Shown here one piece after another: positions 16,959 to 25,820 of a stretch of DNA of 64,000 nt (its first letter is position 1; the number at the start of each line of letters is the position of its first letter). The position numbers and the translations under genes are program-made. The notes under the pieces were generated by a model. It ran no database searches, was not told where the DNA came from, and saw only the letters and a program-made list of their open reading frames with translations. The DNA comes from an uncultured Acidimicrobiales bacterium (GTDB lineage Bacteria; Actinomycetota; Acidimicrobiia; Acidimicrobiales; SZUA-35). The stretch spans positions 1 through 64,000 of the forward strand of contig CALKTH010000037.1 of the NCBI GenBank assembly GCA_937997485.1, in the 5' to 3' direction.

Positions 16959-17747
16959 CTAGAGACGACCGTCCGCAACACCGTCGAGCCAAGGGCGACG
17001 AGACACGAGAGACATCAGCACGCCAGCCACCGTGGTTGGCTCGACGACCATGTGTAGGTGTTCCCCGTTGACCTGGGCGGTCGCCCAACCCTCCGCACGA
17101 GCGAGGTCGTAGGCCGGGCGATACATCTCGCCCAATGCCAGGAAGGCAGGTGTGACATCGCCGGGCAGCTTGGGTGCCGGGATCGGCTGATCGAAAATGG
17201 CGCGAGGCACCGCCTTGGCTTCGGAGAAGATTCGATCTCGCATCTCGTCGTCGGGAAGCATGTCGGTGATCATCGGACCCCACCACCGATGCCACGGCGG
17301 CAGGTAGCCATCGGGACGTTCAAGTGCATCCACGGTGGCCATGAACGGCGAGTCGCGTTCGGTGGGAACCACGCCGTCTTCGGGAAAGCGGCCGTTCACC
17401 AGAATCATGTGCGTCACGTCGATGCCGCGGGCAAGCATTCGATCAACGATCAGCGGCTGGCGAGGGCACACCGCCGAGTGGCCGACGACCACGACGTCCC
17501 GGTCAAGATCGTGTGGCATGGCGTCGAGCACGGCATCGGCCCAGGGCGTGATGTGGTCCTCATCCCGCGGCGTGGTCCGAACAACAGGAGGGATGATCAC
17601 GTCTTGGCCCAGCATGGTGAGCACTTCGCCCACACCGCGCCACGTCGAGGGACCCAATAGATAGCTGGGAAGCAAAACCCAGCACCGGGGCTCAACGGCG
17701 GATGCAACGCTGGCATCTTCTGGAGTTGCGCTACCCGACCCGGCCAT
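16959..17747 (-). CDS. Alpha/beta-hydrolase fold protein
   Basis: A 262-residue protein with a typical alpha/beta-hydrolase order: WVLLPSYLLGPSTWRGV near the N-terminus, the nucleophile elbow VVVVGHSAVCPRQ (Ser near residue 97, GHSA), and a late His in NGEHLHMVVEPT (about 238-249) as candidate catalytic His. The substrate is unknown. It lies just upstream of and probably co-transcribed with the APH(3')-like gene (9-bp gap). The 74 bp before it carry nothing recognisable. Confidence 0.72.
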   Translation of the reverse strand: MAGSGSATPEDASVASAVEPRCWVLLPSYLLGPSTWRGVGEVLTMLGQDVIIPPVVRTTPRDEDHITPWADAVLDAMPHDLDRDVVVVGHSAVCPRQPLIVDRMLARGIDVTHMILVNGRFPEDGVVPTERDSPFMATVDALERPDGYLPPWHRWWGPMITDMLPDDEMRDRIFSEAKAVPRAIFDQPIPAPKLPGDVTPAFLALGEMYRPAYDLARAEGWATAQVNGEHLHMVVEPTTVAGVLMSLVSRRPWLDGVADGRL

Positions 17748-17821
17748 GACGATGTGACCGTAGTCACCTCAGGCCCGAGACCAGAAATCCTCCGGACCCA
17801 AACGCTGGAACGCCTGCGCAC

Positions 17822-18343
17822 TTAGGCCAGAAGTGCGGCTCGCATTCGGTCGGTCATGCCAGCGAGATACGCAGGCTTCAGCGCGGCAAGAATCTGCATC
17901 ACGTGATCGTGATCGTGAAAGGGCCACTCGAGGAGGAAATCCCTCGCCGCAAACTCGCCGTGCTTCGCGTGCCGGCCCGTTCGATCGAGTGCGCTCGAGT
18001 CATGACGACGAGCCAGATCACGAACGAAGTGAACCGAGACCGCTCGCTCTTCGACGAGCTCGGCCAGCAATGCATCCAGTGGTTCCGCCGCGAAGTCTCG
18101 GCCCTCCATGGGACCGGCCGGGTGGAACCCAGCAATCTCGCCCGTGCCGTCGAGAATCGCCGTGATGCGGTCACGAAAGGCCGGACCGTCGGCGGTGATC
18201 AGATGCCCGACCACTTCGAGAACGCACCATTCGCCCGGCTCAGGCTGGGCTCGAAGAGCGGCCGGATCAACCGGCCTGAGGAGCTCGGTCAGAACGACTG
18301 GCGTGCGCTCGATCGTGCCGGCCAGTTCGTCAAGCGTGAGCAT
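17822..18343 (-). CDS. DinB-superfamily protein
   Basis: A 173-residue four-helix-bundle protein of the DinB/YfiT type. Candidate metal-binding His residues are spaced as in the family: EWCVLEVVGHLITADGPAF (His near residue 45) and a late cluster EWPFHDHDHVMQIL near 142-155. DinB-like proteins include thiol-dependent transferases and many of unknown role. ATG 18343 gives MLTLDELAGTIERTP; the longer ORF start reads through non-conserved upstream sequence. It lies 107 bp downstream of ino1 on the same strand. Confidence 0.7.
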   Translation of the reverse strand: MLTLDELAGTIERTPVVLTELLRPVDPAALRAQPEPGEWCVLEVVGHLITADGPAFRDRITAILDGTGEIAGFHPAGPMEGRDFAAEPLDALLAELVEERAVSVHFVRDLARRHDSSALDRTGRHAKHGEFAARDFLLEWPFHDHDHVMQILAALKPAYLAGMTDRMRAALLA

Positions 18344-18450
18344 GAGTGCCGTCGGAGGGAGTCGAACCCATTTGCCTCCAGGGGAGACCCGCATCGCTGA
18401 TCCACAGCCGGCAGTTCGATTTTACCCGTGTTGAGGGTCAATCAAACCCA

Positions 18451-19767
<1,317 letters not shown>

Positions 19768-19825
19768 GGATCAAAAGATAAGGAAGTTGACACTCTGACG
19801 CTCCACAGTTCAGCAATACTGAACA

Positions 19826-20710
19826 ATGATGCGCCGGACCCGCCTTCCTCATCTCACTGTCCAACAACTCGAGTACCTCGTCGCCGTCGCCGACGAGCCC
19901 ACGTGGGCCGTCGCTGCGACCTCACTTGGCGTCTCCCCCTCTGCCCTGAGCCAGGGCGTGGCCGAGTTCGAGCGGCGCCTGGGATTTGAGGTCTTCGAGC
20001 GCGTCGGTCGACGACGAGCGGTGGCTCCTGCCGCCGCGCCAGTTGTGGAGTACGCCCGACGCGTCCTCGCTGAGACCTCCGATCTGACGGCTTGGGTCGC
20101 CGGGCGTACAACTGGTGAGACCGGCAGCGTTCGAGTCGGCATGATCGATGCTGCAGCAGTGGGTCACTACCCCACCGTCCTCTTGGACTTTCGGCGCACC
20201 CATCCGGACGTCGATTTCTCCCTGACCGTCGGACCTTCGGCTCATCTCCTCGGCCTCCTCGAACGCAATGAACTCGACCTGGCGGTTCTCGTGCCGCCTC
20301 CGGTTCAACCGGTCGGCATCGCGTGGGTCGAGCTGATGGGCGAACCCTTGGCCGTGTATGCCCCTGAGGGCGCGGCCGTTCGTGATCCACATTCGTGGGG
20401 TCCATGGATCGCATTCCCCTCCGACTCGCACACACGTCGGCTGATTACTGCTGAACTCGTTCGTCTCGGCGCGCCGGTCAACGTGGTGGCCGAGTCACAC
20501 CAGCCGGATGTCGTCCGGGAGATGGTTCGGCTCGGCTTGGGTTGGGCGGTGCTACCTGTCATTCAGGCCGAGACCCAACCCAACCCGCTCGAGCGCGTAC
20601 GACCCGAACCACTCCTTACCCGTGTGCTGGTCGCCGCCCGGCGAGCAGCTGCGCTGGCCAACCCCCTGGCTGATCAGCTCGTGGACCGACTTCGCCAACC
20701 CAAGCGATAA
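19826..20710 (+). CDS. LysR-family transcriptional regulator
   Basis: The 294-residue protein has an N-terminal winged HTH (about residues 8-66; LTVQQLEYLVAVADEPTWAV and GVSPSALSQGVAEFERRLG). The LysR substrate-binding domain (about 95-290) includes GSVRVGMIDAAAVGHYP and GLGWAVLPVIQAE. By the usual LysR logic it controls the divergent ino1 gene. The effector is unknown. Its 3' end overlaps the convergent response-regulator gene by 37 bp. Confidence 0.9.
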   Translation: MMRRTRLPHLTVQQLEYLVAVADEPTWAVAATSLGVSPSALSQGVAEFERRLGFEVFERVGRRRAVAPAAAPVVEYARRVLAETSDLTAWVAGRTTGETGSVRVGMIDAAAVGHYPTVLLDFRRTHPDVDFSLTVGPSAHLLGLLERNELDLAVLVPPPVQPVGIAWVELMGEPLAVYAPEGAAVRDPHSWGPWIAFPSDSHTRRLITAELVRLGAPVNVVAESHQPDVVREMVRLGLGWAVLPVIQAETQPNPLERVRPEPLLTRVLVAARRAAALANPLADQLVDRLRQPKR

Positions 20711-21348
20711 GCGATCGCCACCGCTTCGAGCTGTGAGTTCGCGCCCAACTTGCGGAGCACAGACTTGATCTGGCTACGCACGGTTTCGATGCTGACGAAC
20801 GATTCCCTGGCGATTTCCCTCGCAGCGATGCCTTGCATCAGCGCCGCCAGCACCTCTTCTTCCCTCACTGTCAGCTCCGTGAAAACGGCCGCTGCTCTTG
20901 CGTGCTCGGCCCTCGCAGCAGAAAGCTCGCTCATCATCTCGAGTGCCTTGGAGTCCAGTCGACACCTGCCATCGAGTGCATCCACGACGAGGCCGACAAT
21001 TGCGTCGATCGTCTCGTCCTTGGCGATCACAGCCTCGGCCCCCAATTCCAGGCACGCCGCCAGCGCGAGCCTGTCCGCACTCCCGCTGAGAACCACCACG
21101 GGAAGCTCGAGATCTACGATCAGCGGCAAGACCGACGGGGCGTCGCCGAGCACCCCCATCACGTAGTCGAGCACCACGAGCTCAGGCGGGCAGCGAACCA
21201 AATCAGCTAGCAGCATCTCGATCGACTCGATGGGCCCAATACGAGTGGTGATCCCATGTCGGACGAGCTCCGCCCTCAATCCGGCGGCAACGAGTGGATG
21301 ATCGTCGACTAAAACGACTCGCTCACGCTGATCGCTACTCATGGCCAT
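20674..21348 (-). CDS. NarL/LuxR-family response regulator (partner of adjacent kinase)
   Basis: A 224-residue response regulator. The receiver domain has the acidic pair in VVLVDDHPLVAAGL and the phospho-acceptor Asp near residue 61 (LVVLDYVMG). The C-terminal LuxR-type HTH (about 159-220) reads LTVREEEVLAALMQGIAARE then SIETVRSQIKSVLRKLGA. Its start (ATG 21348, or ATG 21342) overlaps the kinase stop, so the two are translationally coupled. NarL-family regulators bind short palindromes; a DosR-like palindrome sits upstream of the kinase gene and of the divergent pilus operon, the most likely target. Confidence 0.88.
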   Translation of the reverse strand: MAMSSDQRERVVLVDDHPLVAAGLRAELVRHGITTRIGPIESIEMLLADLVRCPPELVVLDYVMGVLGDAPSVLPLIVDLELPVVVLSGSADRLALAACLELGAEAVIAKDETIDAIVGLVVDALDGRCRLDSKALEMMSELSAARAEHARAAAVFTELTVREEEVLAALMQGIAAREIARESFVSIETVRSQIKSVLRKLGANSQLEAVAIAYRLGWRSRSTS

Positions 21349-22885
21349 GTCTCGACCTTGGCTGGGCGAGCAAGAGACTGAACGAAGCGCCGACGCCGGT
21401 GCAGTGATCGAGAATGAGGTCGCCACCCAGCTCTCTCGCCATGCGCCTGGCCACATCGAGGCCAATGCCGCTGCCATCAGGATGGCTCGTCTCGCCTCGG
21501 TTGAAGATGTGCGCTCGACGCTCGGGCTCGATGCCGGCACCACGGTCCCGAACGCGGATTCGCACCAGTCCGTCAGTGACGGAAGCTGTCACCGTTACCG
21601 GGGATCCTGGTGCGTGCCGTCGCGCGTTCTCCAGAAGGTTGTGCACGACGTCGAGCAGGAGGACACGATCGAGGCAGAGTTCGAGGCCGGTTGGGCACTC
21701 CAAGACAACGGGCTCCGCGCGCTGGAGGCGGAGATCGATGAGCGGCGTCAGTGTCTCCCGCAGGTCGATGACTGCTTCGTCGGCTCGGTCCGACGCTATC
21801 TCGCGCAGTCGCTGGAGCTCTGTGGCGAGGAGAGCGCTGACTCCATGCGCATCCGATGCTCTCGTGCTAGCGGGGCCAAGCGACCTCGCGACGGCTTCAA
21901 CCCCAAGCAAACCACTTCGCAGATCGTGAAGTTGATCTTGCCGGCGCTGGCGCTCCGAGGCGGCCAGCCTTCGGCTGACCTGGGCTTCCTCCCAAGCGTC
22001 GAAGATCCGGTCAGCGTTGACACCCGCCCGTCGTCGGGCCTCTGCCAGGACTCCGATGAGTCCGATCACGGATGAGACCACAGCGATGAGGCCTACTCCG
22101 ACCTCCGACACCACCTGAGCGGCCTCGGAGCGACGCGAGAGTGAGAGCGAGGACGTCATCCCCAGCAGCGTGAGCGCTGCGAATCCAAGCAACCACCGCT
22201 GACGCAACCAACCCACGACGAAGAACGTGGCTGCCGTGATGCCGAGCAGCGGTGCCGACACGGCCTCAGGCCAATGGCGGTGGGCAGCTGGCGATGACAA
22301 CGCCCAGAACTCGTTGGCTGACGTCGCGGCCAGGGCGACGCCGGCGGCGCAGGCCAACGACACGACGACGTGATCACGAATCCGGAGCTTCGGCGAGACC
22401 GGCGATCCCACTGCCACCGACAGCGCTCCGAGAAGCAGGGTGACAGCGCACCCGAGCAGGACGGCGTCGCCAAGATGGGCCGCTTCGCCCCAGAAGCCAG
22501 GCAGCACAAGACCCGGAGCTACCCAACCCACACCGAGCAGCAACATCATCAGACCAACGTCGAGCGTTGCTCGATCGACTGAGGAGCGGAACTGGACGAG
22601 GGCAACAGAGCCTGAAGTGATGGACACCGCTGCGGCCGACGATGCCAAGACGACGTTCAGGCTCTCTGCCTGAATGGGATCAAGCAAAGAACCGTCAAGA
22701 GTGCTCTCCGCCAAGGCCGCGCTGATCGCCAGTCCGAGCAGCGTCAGGCACGTGAGAAAGGATCCTCGCTCGCCGACGTCACTGCGCTCCGATCGATCTC
22801 GAGGAGTGACCGAGGAGGGGCGAATCTGGGATGGCGCGTCGAACGGGGTCGCCAAAACAGCAATCGTTGCCTCCGCTTCCCGCAT
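21335..22885 (-). CDS. Membrane sensor histidine kinase
   Basis: The 516-residue kinase has about eight hydrophobic segments between residues 43 and 280. The candidate H-box RRQDQLHDLRSGLLGVE has His near residue 320. The GHKL ATPase has N-box NLLENARRHAPG (about 417-428), G1 VRDRGAGIEPE and G2 DGSGIGLDVARRMA. The start ATG 22885 has an excellent GGAGGG 8 bp upstream. There is no extracytoplasmic sensor domain, so the signal is probably sensed within the membrane. It is divergent from the Flp/Tad pilus operon and coupled to the response regulator. Confidence 0.87.
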   Translation of the reverse strand: MREAEATIAVLATPFDAPSQIRPSSVTPRDRSERSDVGERGSFLTCLTLLGLAISAALAESTLDGSLLDPIQAESLNVVLASSAAAVSITSGSVALVQFRSSVDRATLDVGLMMLLLGVGWVAPGLVLPGFWGEAAHLGDAVLLGCAVTLLLGALSVAVGSPVSPKLRIRDHVVVSLACAAGVALAATSANEFWALSSPAAHRHWPEAVSAPLLGITAATFFVVGWLRQRWLLGFAALTLLGMTSSLSLSRRSEAAQVVSEVGVGLIAVVSSVIGLIGVLAEARRRAGVNADRIFDAWEEAQVSRRLAASERQRRQDQLHDLRSGLLGVEAVARSLGPASTRASDAHGVSALLATELQRLREIASDRADEAVIDLRETLTPLIDLRLQRAEPVVLECPTGLELCLDRVLLLDVVHNLLENARRHAPGSPVTVTASVTDGLVRIRVRDRGAGIEPERRAHIFNRGETSHPDGSGIGLDVARRMARELGGDLILDHCTGVGASFSLLLAQPRSRHGHE

Positions 22886-22926
22886 CTTGGATCCCTCCGA
22901 TCCGCCCACGCCCGCAGGCGGTGCAT

Positions 22927-22946
22927 AGGGGGACGTTAGTCCCCAA
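22927..22946. promoter_or_regulatory. DosR/NarL-type palindrome between kinase and flp genes
   Basis: GGGGAC (22929-22934) and GTCCCC (22939-22944) flank GTTA. Read on the minus strand it is TTGGGGACTAACGTCCCC, close to the mycobacterial DosR box TTSGGGACTWWAGTCCCSAA. It lies 42 bp upstream of the kinase start and about 145 bp upstream of flp1. It is the likely operator of the adjacent NarL-type regulator. Confidence 0.6.
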
Positions 22947-23090
22947 GGGACGATGAACGAAAGGCGCGTGAGTTCATCTACCTGCCGCTGAATCACCAGA
23001 AGTGGTGATGACTGCTGACTGGCGGCGGCCCCAATCTGAAGGGCGTCGGAACCCAACAGTGGGGCGTCCGCAACTAGGAGGAACCAAGAA

Positions 23091-23264
23091 ATGATCAAGC
23101 TCTTTGCCTACATCCAGTCGTCTGCGGCGACCGCTCAGCGAGGCGCCGGCATGGCCGAGTACGCCCTCTTGCTCGCGCTCGTGGCCGTCGCCCTCATCGG
23201 CGGATTCCAGGGTCTTGCGACCGCAATCGGTGGCGCCCTCACTGCTGTCGTGAATGCGCTCTAG
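23091..23264 (+). CDS. flp: Flp-family type IVb prepilin 1
   Basis: The 57-residue prepilin has an 18-residue leader and the Flp processing motif. Cleavage is expected after Gly18 in AQRGAGMAEYALL, with Glu at +5 and Tyr at +6. The mature protein is a single hydrophobic helix (ALLLALVAVALIGGFQGLA), and mature length (about 39) is typical of Flp major pilins. AGGAGG lies 9 bp before the ATG, the best ribosome binding site seen in the window, consistent with high expression. It is the first gene of the Tad operon. Confidence 0.95.
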   Translation: MIKLFAYIQSSAATAQRGAGMAEYALLLALVAVALIGGFQGLATAIGGALTAVVNAL

Positions 23265-23295
23265 ACCAGAGCACGACACGCAAAGAACGAAGGAA

Positions 23296-23445
23296 ATGAC
23301 CTCCAACGTCGAGGTTGAGCGCGGGGCGGGCATGACGGAGTACGCCCTCCTGATGCTCCTCGTCACCGTTGCACTCATTGCCGGTTTCCAGGGCCTTGCC
23401 ACGGCAATCGGCGCGGCTCTCACTGCGGCGGTCAATTCCTTCTAA
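23296..23445 (+). CDS. flp: Flp-family type IVb prepilin 2
   Basis: A 49-residue paralogue of the upstream prepilin. The mature region after VERG (cleavage after Gly10) reads AGMTEYALLMLLVTVALIAG. The C-terminal GFQGLATAIG segment is identical to Flp 1, so this is a recent tandem duplication. The leader is only 10 residues and unrelated to that of Flp 1. AAGGAA lies immediately before the ATG. A strong hairpin follows 2 bp after the stop. Confidence 0.92.
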   Translation: MTSNVEVERGAGMTEYALLMLLVTVALIAGFQGLATAIGAALTAAVNSF

Positions 23446-23447
23446 GT

Positions 23448-23482
23448 CGGTGGTGGCGGGCAACCAGTGCTCGCCACCACCG
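23448..23482 (+). terminator. Strong hairpin after the pilin genes (attenuator or RNA-processing element)
   Basis: CGGTGGTGGCG (23448-23458) pairs perfectly with CGCCACCACCG (23472-23482) and the stem can extend inward by a GU and a GC pair. It begins 2 bp after the flp2 stop and 47 bp before tadE, with no T-run. It could cut read-through or protect the pilin mRNA, giving more pilin than assembly proteins. Confidence 0.6.
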
Positions 23483-23528
23483 CAACATTCATCACCCAAA
23501 AGTCAAGCGAACAGCGAGGAGGGAACCC

Positions 23529-23948
23529 GTGCTACGCCAGTCAAACAACATCGAGTGCAAGCGTCGACCTGCGAGCGAACGCGGCGCAGCAATGGTCGAG
23601 TTCGTCATCGTGTTGCCCATCCTCATCGTGCTGATCTTCGGCATCGTGCAAGCCTCTATTGGCTACAACAGACTGCAGGCATTGCACGCCGCAGCTCGAG
23701 AGGGCGCCCGCGTGGCGTCCGTCCCGGGCTCCACCCAAGGCGAAGTCAATAGCGCCGTGACCAATGCGCTCGTCGGTGTCAACTTCGATTCGACACCAGG
23801 GGCACCAACCGTTTCACCCGGCGGCTGTGCAGGACGTTTCGGCGAGACCGTCACGGTGACCGTCTCCGCGACGTACACGGTGAACATCCCGCTGCTCTTG
23901 AGTCGGCCAGTCAACATGCAGGGCGTTGGAGTCTTCCGATGCGAGTGA
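23529..23948 (+). CDS. tadE: TadE-family minor pilin
   Basis: The 139-residue pseudopilin has the TadE N-terminus ASERGAAMVEFVIVLPILIV. A prepilin-peptidase-like G/AAMVEF site at about residue 19 is followed by a transmembrane helix and a small C-terminal extracytoplasmic domain with two Cys. TadE proteins are minor pilins needed for Flp pilus formation. GTG start with GAGGAGGGA upstream. It overlaps the next gene by 10 bp. Confidence 0.9.
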   Translation: MLRQSNNIECKRRPASERGAAMVEFVIVLPILIVLIFGIVQASIGYNRLQALHAAAREGARVASVPGSTQGEVNSAVTNALVGVNFDSTPGAPTVSPGGCAGRFGETVTVTVSATYTVNIPLLLSRPVNMQGVGVFRCE

Positions 23949-24964
23949 ACGCCACTCCCCTACGGGCGACGGAGCGCGGTGCAGTGATGGTGATCACTGC
24001 AGTTTCGATGGTTGCGCTTCTTGCTGCGGCCGCGCTTGCCGTCGACATCGGCAACGGCTTCCAAACGCGGCGCCGGTTGGTCACGACATCGGACGCGGCG
24101 GCGCTCGCTGCCGCCCAAGACTTCGTCCTCGGCGCGAACGGATGTGCCACCCAAGCGGCTGCCTTCGTCAACGCAAACTTCCCGGATGCGAACCTCCTCG
24201 CTTGTTCAACAGCTGCCGGATCCAGTGCGAACGCAGGGGCGGTGACGGTCTCGGTCGACGCCGAGGTCCGGGCGTGGTTCTCTCCCGTGATCGGCCTCGG
24301 CAACTTCGACGCCGACTCATCGACAACCGTTGAGTGGGGCGGCCCGATCGCCGTGAGCGGCCTCCGGCCGTTCGGCCTCTGCGCAACCGGCAGCAACGCG
24401 TTTCAGGCCTGGCTCGGCAACCCCACCAGTACAGCGGTCATCACCATCCCCTATTCGAAGGACGATCAGCCAGACGCGTGCAACGGAGACGCCAACGTTC
24501 CAGGGAACTGGGGTGTCATCGACTTCAACGGCGGCTCCAACCCGCAGGGCGAAACGAACACCTGGACACAGGACGGCTACGACGGGCTGGTCAACGCTGG
24601 GACGCTGGGAGCAACCTGCGACACCGAGGCCTTCGCCTGCTACGAGGGCAACCCCGGGTCATTCAACAACCCGCTGGCCGGCCCGTTGGCATTCCTGCGA
24701 GACAACCAGATCACCTTCACTCTCCCTGTGTTCGACAGCTTGAACGAGCTGCCCGGCGGCAACGCACAGTTTCACTTCGTCTACTTCGTCAATGTCCAAC
24801 TCGTCGACTTCCGAGTCAACGGCAACCAAGCAAACCGATTCCTCACCCTCCGATTCCAGCCCGGCCTCGCTCAAGGCACGTGCTGTGACAACTCCGGCCC
24901 GAACACGGGCGTGAAAGTGATCGCTGTCTGCGCGGTCGATTCGACAGATCCCAACAACTGCTGA
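23939..24964 (+). CDS. tadG: TadG-like pilus assembly protein (Tad N-terminal helix plus secreted domain)
   Basis: The 341-residue protein begins with the Tad-type N-terminal segment: TERGAVMVITAVSMVALLAA, AALAVDIGNGFQTRRRL and TTSDAAALAAA. This is the putative TadG/Flp-pilus-assembly transmembrane anchor. The rest (about 300 residues) is exported, rich in Asn/Gly/Asp with several Cys, and has no recognised domain. No VWA domain is present here, whereas many TadG proteins carry one; notably the VWA domain of this locus sits on TadB instead. It overlaps tadE by 10 bp. Confidence 0.8.
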   Translation: MRVNATPLRATERGAVMVITAVSMVALLAAAALAVDIGNGFQTRRRLVTTSDAAALAAAQDFVLGANGCATQAAAFVNANFPDANLLACSTAAGSSANAGAVTVSVDAEVRAWFSPVIGLGNFDADSSTTVEWGGPIAVSGLRPFGLCATGSNAFQAWLGNPTSTAVITIPYSKDDQPDACNGDANVPGNWGVIDFNGGSNPQGETNTWTQDGYDGLVNAGTLGATCDTEAFACYEGNPGSFNNPLAGPLAFLRDNQITFTLPVFDSLNELPGGNAQFHFVYFVNVQLVDFRVNGNQANRFLTLRFQPGLAQGTCCDNSGPNTGVKVIAVCAVDSTDPNNC

Positions 24965-24976
24965 GGGGCGTACCTC

Positions 24977-25813
24977 ATGAACAAAAGACTGACCGGCATC
25001 ATCGTGGCCATTGTGCTTGCGGCGATCGGCACGGTGGCCCTCGTGGCCTTCGTCCGCAATGCTGAAGAACGTGCACAGGCGGGTGAAGAACTCGTCGAGG
25101 TCTACGTCGTGGACCAACCGGTAGCGGCTGGGACACCTGGCGATCAGCTGGCCACTCGAGTCAGGGTGGAACTTGTCCCCGTCAAGGTGCAAGCGGACGG
25201 GAGCGTCGACAGCCTGCAGGGACTTGCAGGGCGAGTCGCTGCGGTTGATCTGGTTCCTGGCGAACAGCTGGTCACCAGCCGTTTCATCGAACGGAACGAC
25301 TTCGCCAACCGAGAAGCGGGCATCGTCATCCCCGACGACAAGGTGGAGGTCACCATCAGCCTCGACCCTGAACGGGCGATCGGTGGCCTGGTCCGCCCCG
25401 GCGAGACCGTGGCCGTGCTCGCATCCTTCGAACCCTTCGATCTCGAGGCGACGATCGTGGAGATCGATGGCGACGAGATCGCCCTGCCCGATGCGGTCGC
25501 AGCCGAAGTGAGTGGCAAGACGCCGAACAGCACAGGAATCCTGCTCCGAAAAGTGCTCGTCACTGCCGTGCAGCAGGACCCTCGAGCCAACACGTTCGCT
25601 ACCTCCAACGATGAGGAAGTCAACGAGCTCAACACGGCGCCGGCCGGATCGCTGCTCATCACTCTTGCGGTTGACCCGGCGGACGCCGAACGACTGATCT
25701 TCACCCAGGAATTCGGCTTCGTCTGGCTCGCTTCCGAGCGGGGCGAGGTTCCTGAGTCTGCCTCACCCATCCGGACGCGAGCCGACGTCTACGACGCCGC
25801 TCCTGGTCGCTGA
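24977..25813 (+). CDS. cpaB: Flp pilus assembly protein CpaB/RcpC
   Basis: The 278-residue protein has one N-terminal transmembrane segment (about residues 7-25; TGIIVAIVLAAIGTVALVAF). A SAF/beta-clip domain follows (VYVVDQPVAAGTPGDQLATR and VDLVPGEQLVTSRFIE), then the CpaB C-terminal region (GLVRPGETVAVLASFEPF, TLAVDPADAERLIFTQEFG). In diderms CpaB works with the secretin; here no secretin is present, as expected for a monoderm. The gap to tadG is 12 bp and to tadZ 7 bp. Confidence 0.9.
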   Translation: MNKRLTGIIVAIVLAAIGTVALVAFVRNAEERAQAGEELVEVYVVDQPVAAGTPGDQLATRVRVELVPVKVQADGSVDSLQGLAGRVAAVDLVPGEQLVTSRFIERNDFANREAGIVIPDDKVEVTISLDPERAIGGLVRPGETVAVLASFEPFDLEATIVEIDGDEIALPDAVAAEVSGKTPNSTGILLRKVLVTAVQQDPRANTFATSNDEEVNELNTAPAGSLLITLAVDPADAERLIFTQEFGFVWLASERGEVPESASPIRTRADVYDAAPGR

Positions 25814-25820
25814 GGTTCTC

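Noticed and set aside
18350-18420. tRNA-like sequence on the minus strand: a GGGTTCGACTCCC T-loop-like motif preceded by a 6-bp stem GTCTCC/GGAGGC like a long variable arm.
   Set aside because: The T-stem has two mismatches, the acceptor ends do not pair well, and there is no room for both D and anticodon arms upstream. At best a tRNA remnant; not reported as an RNA gene.
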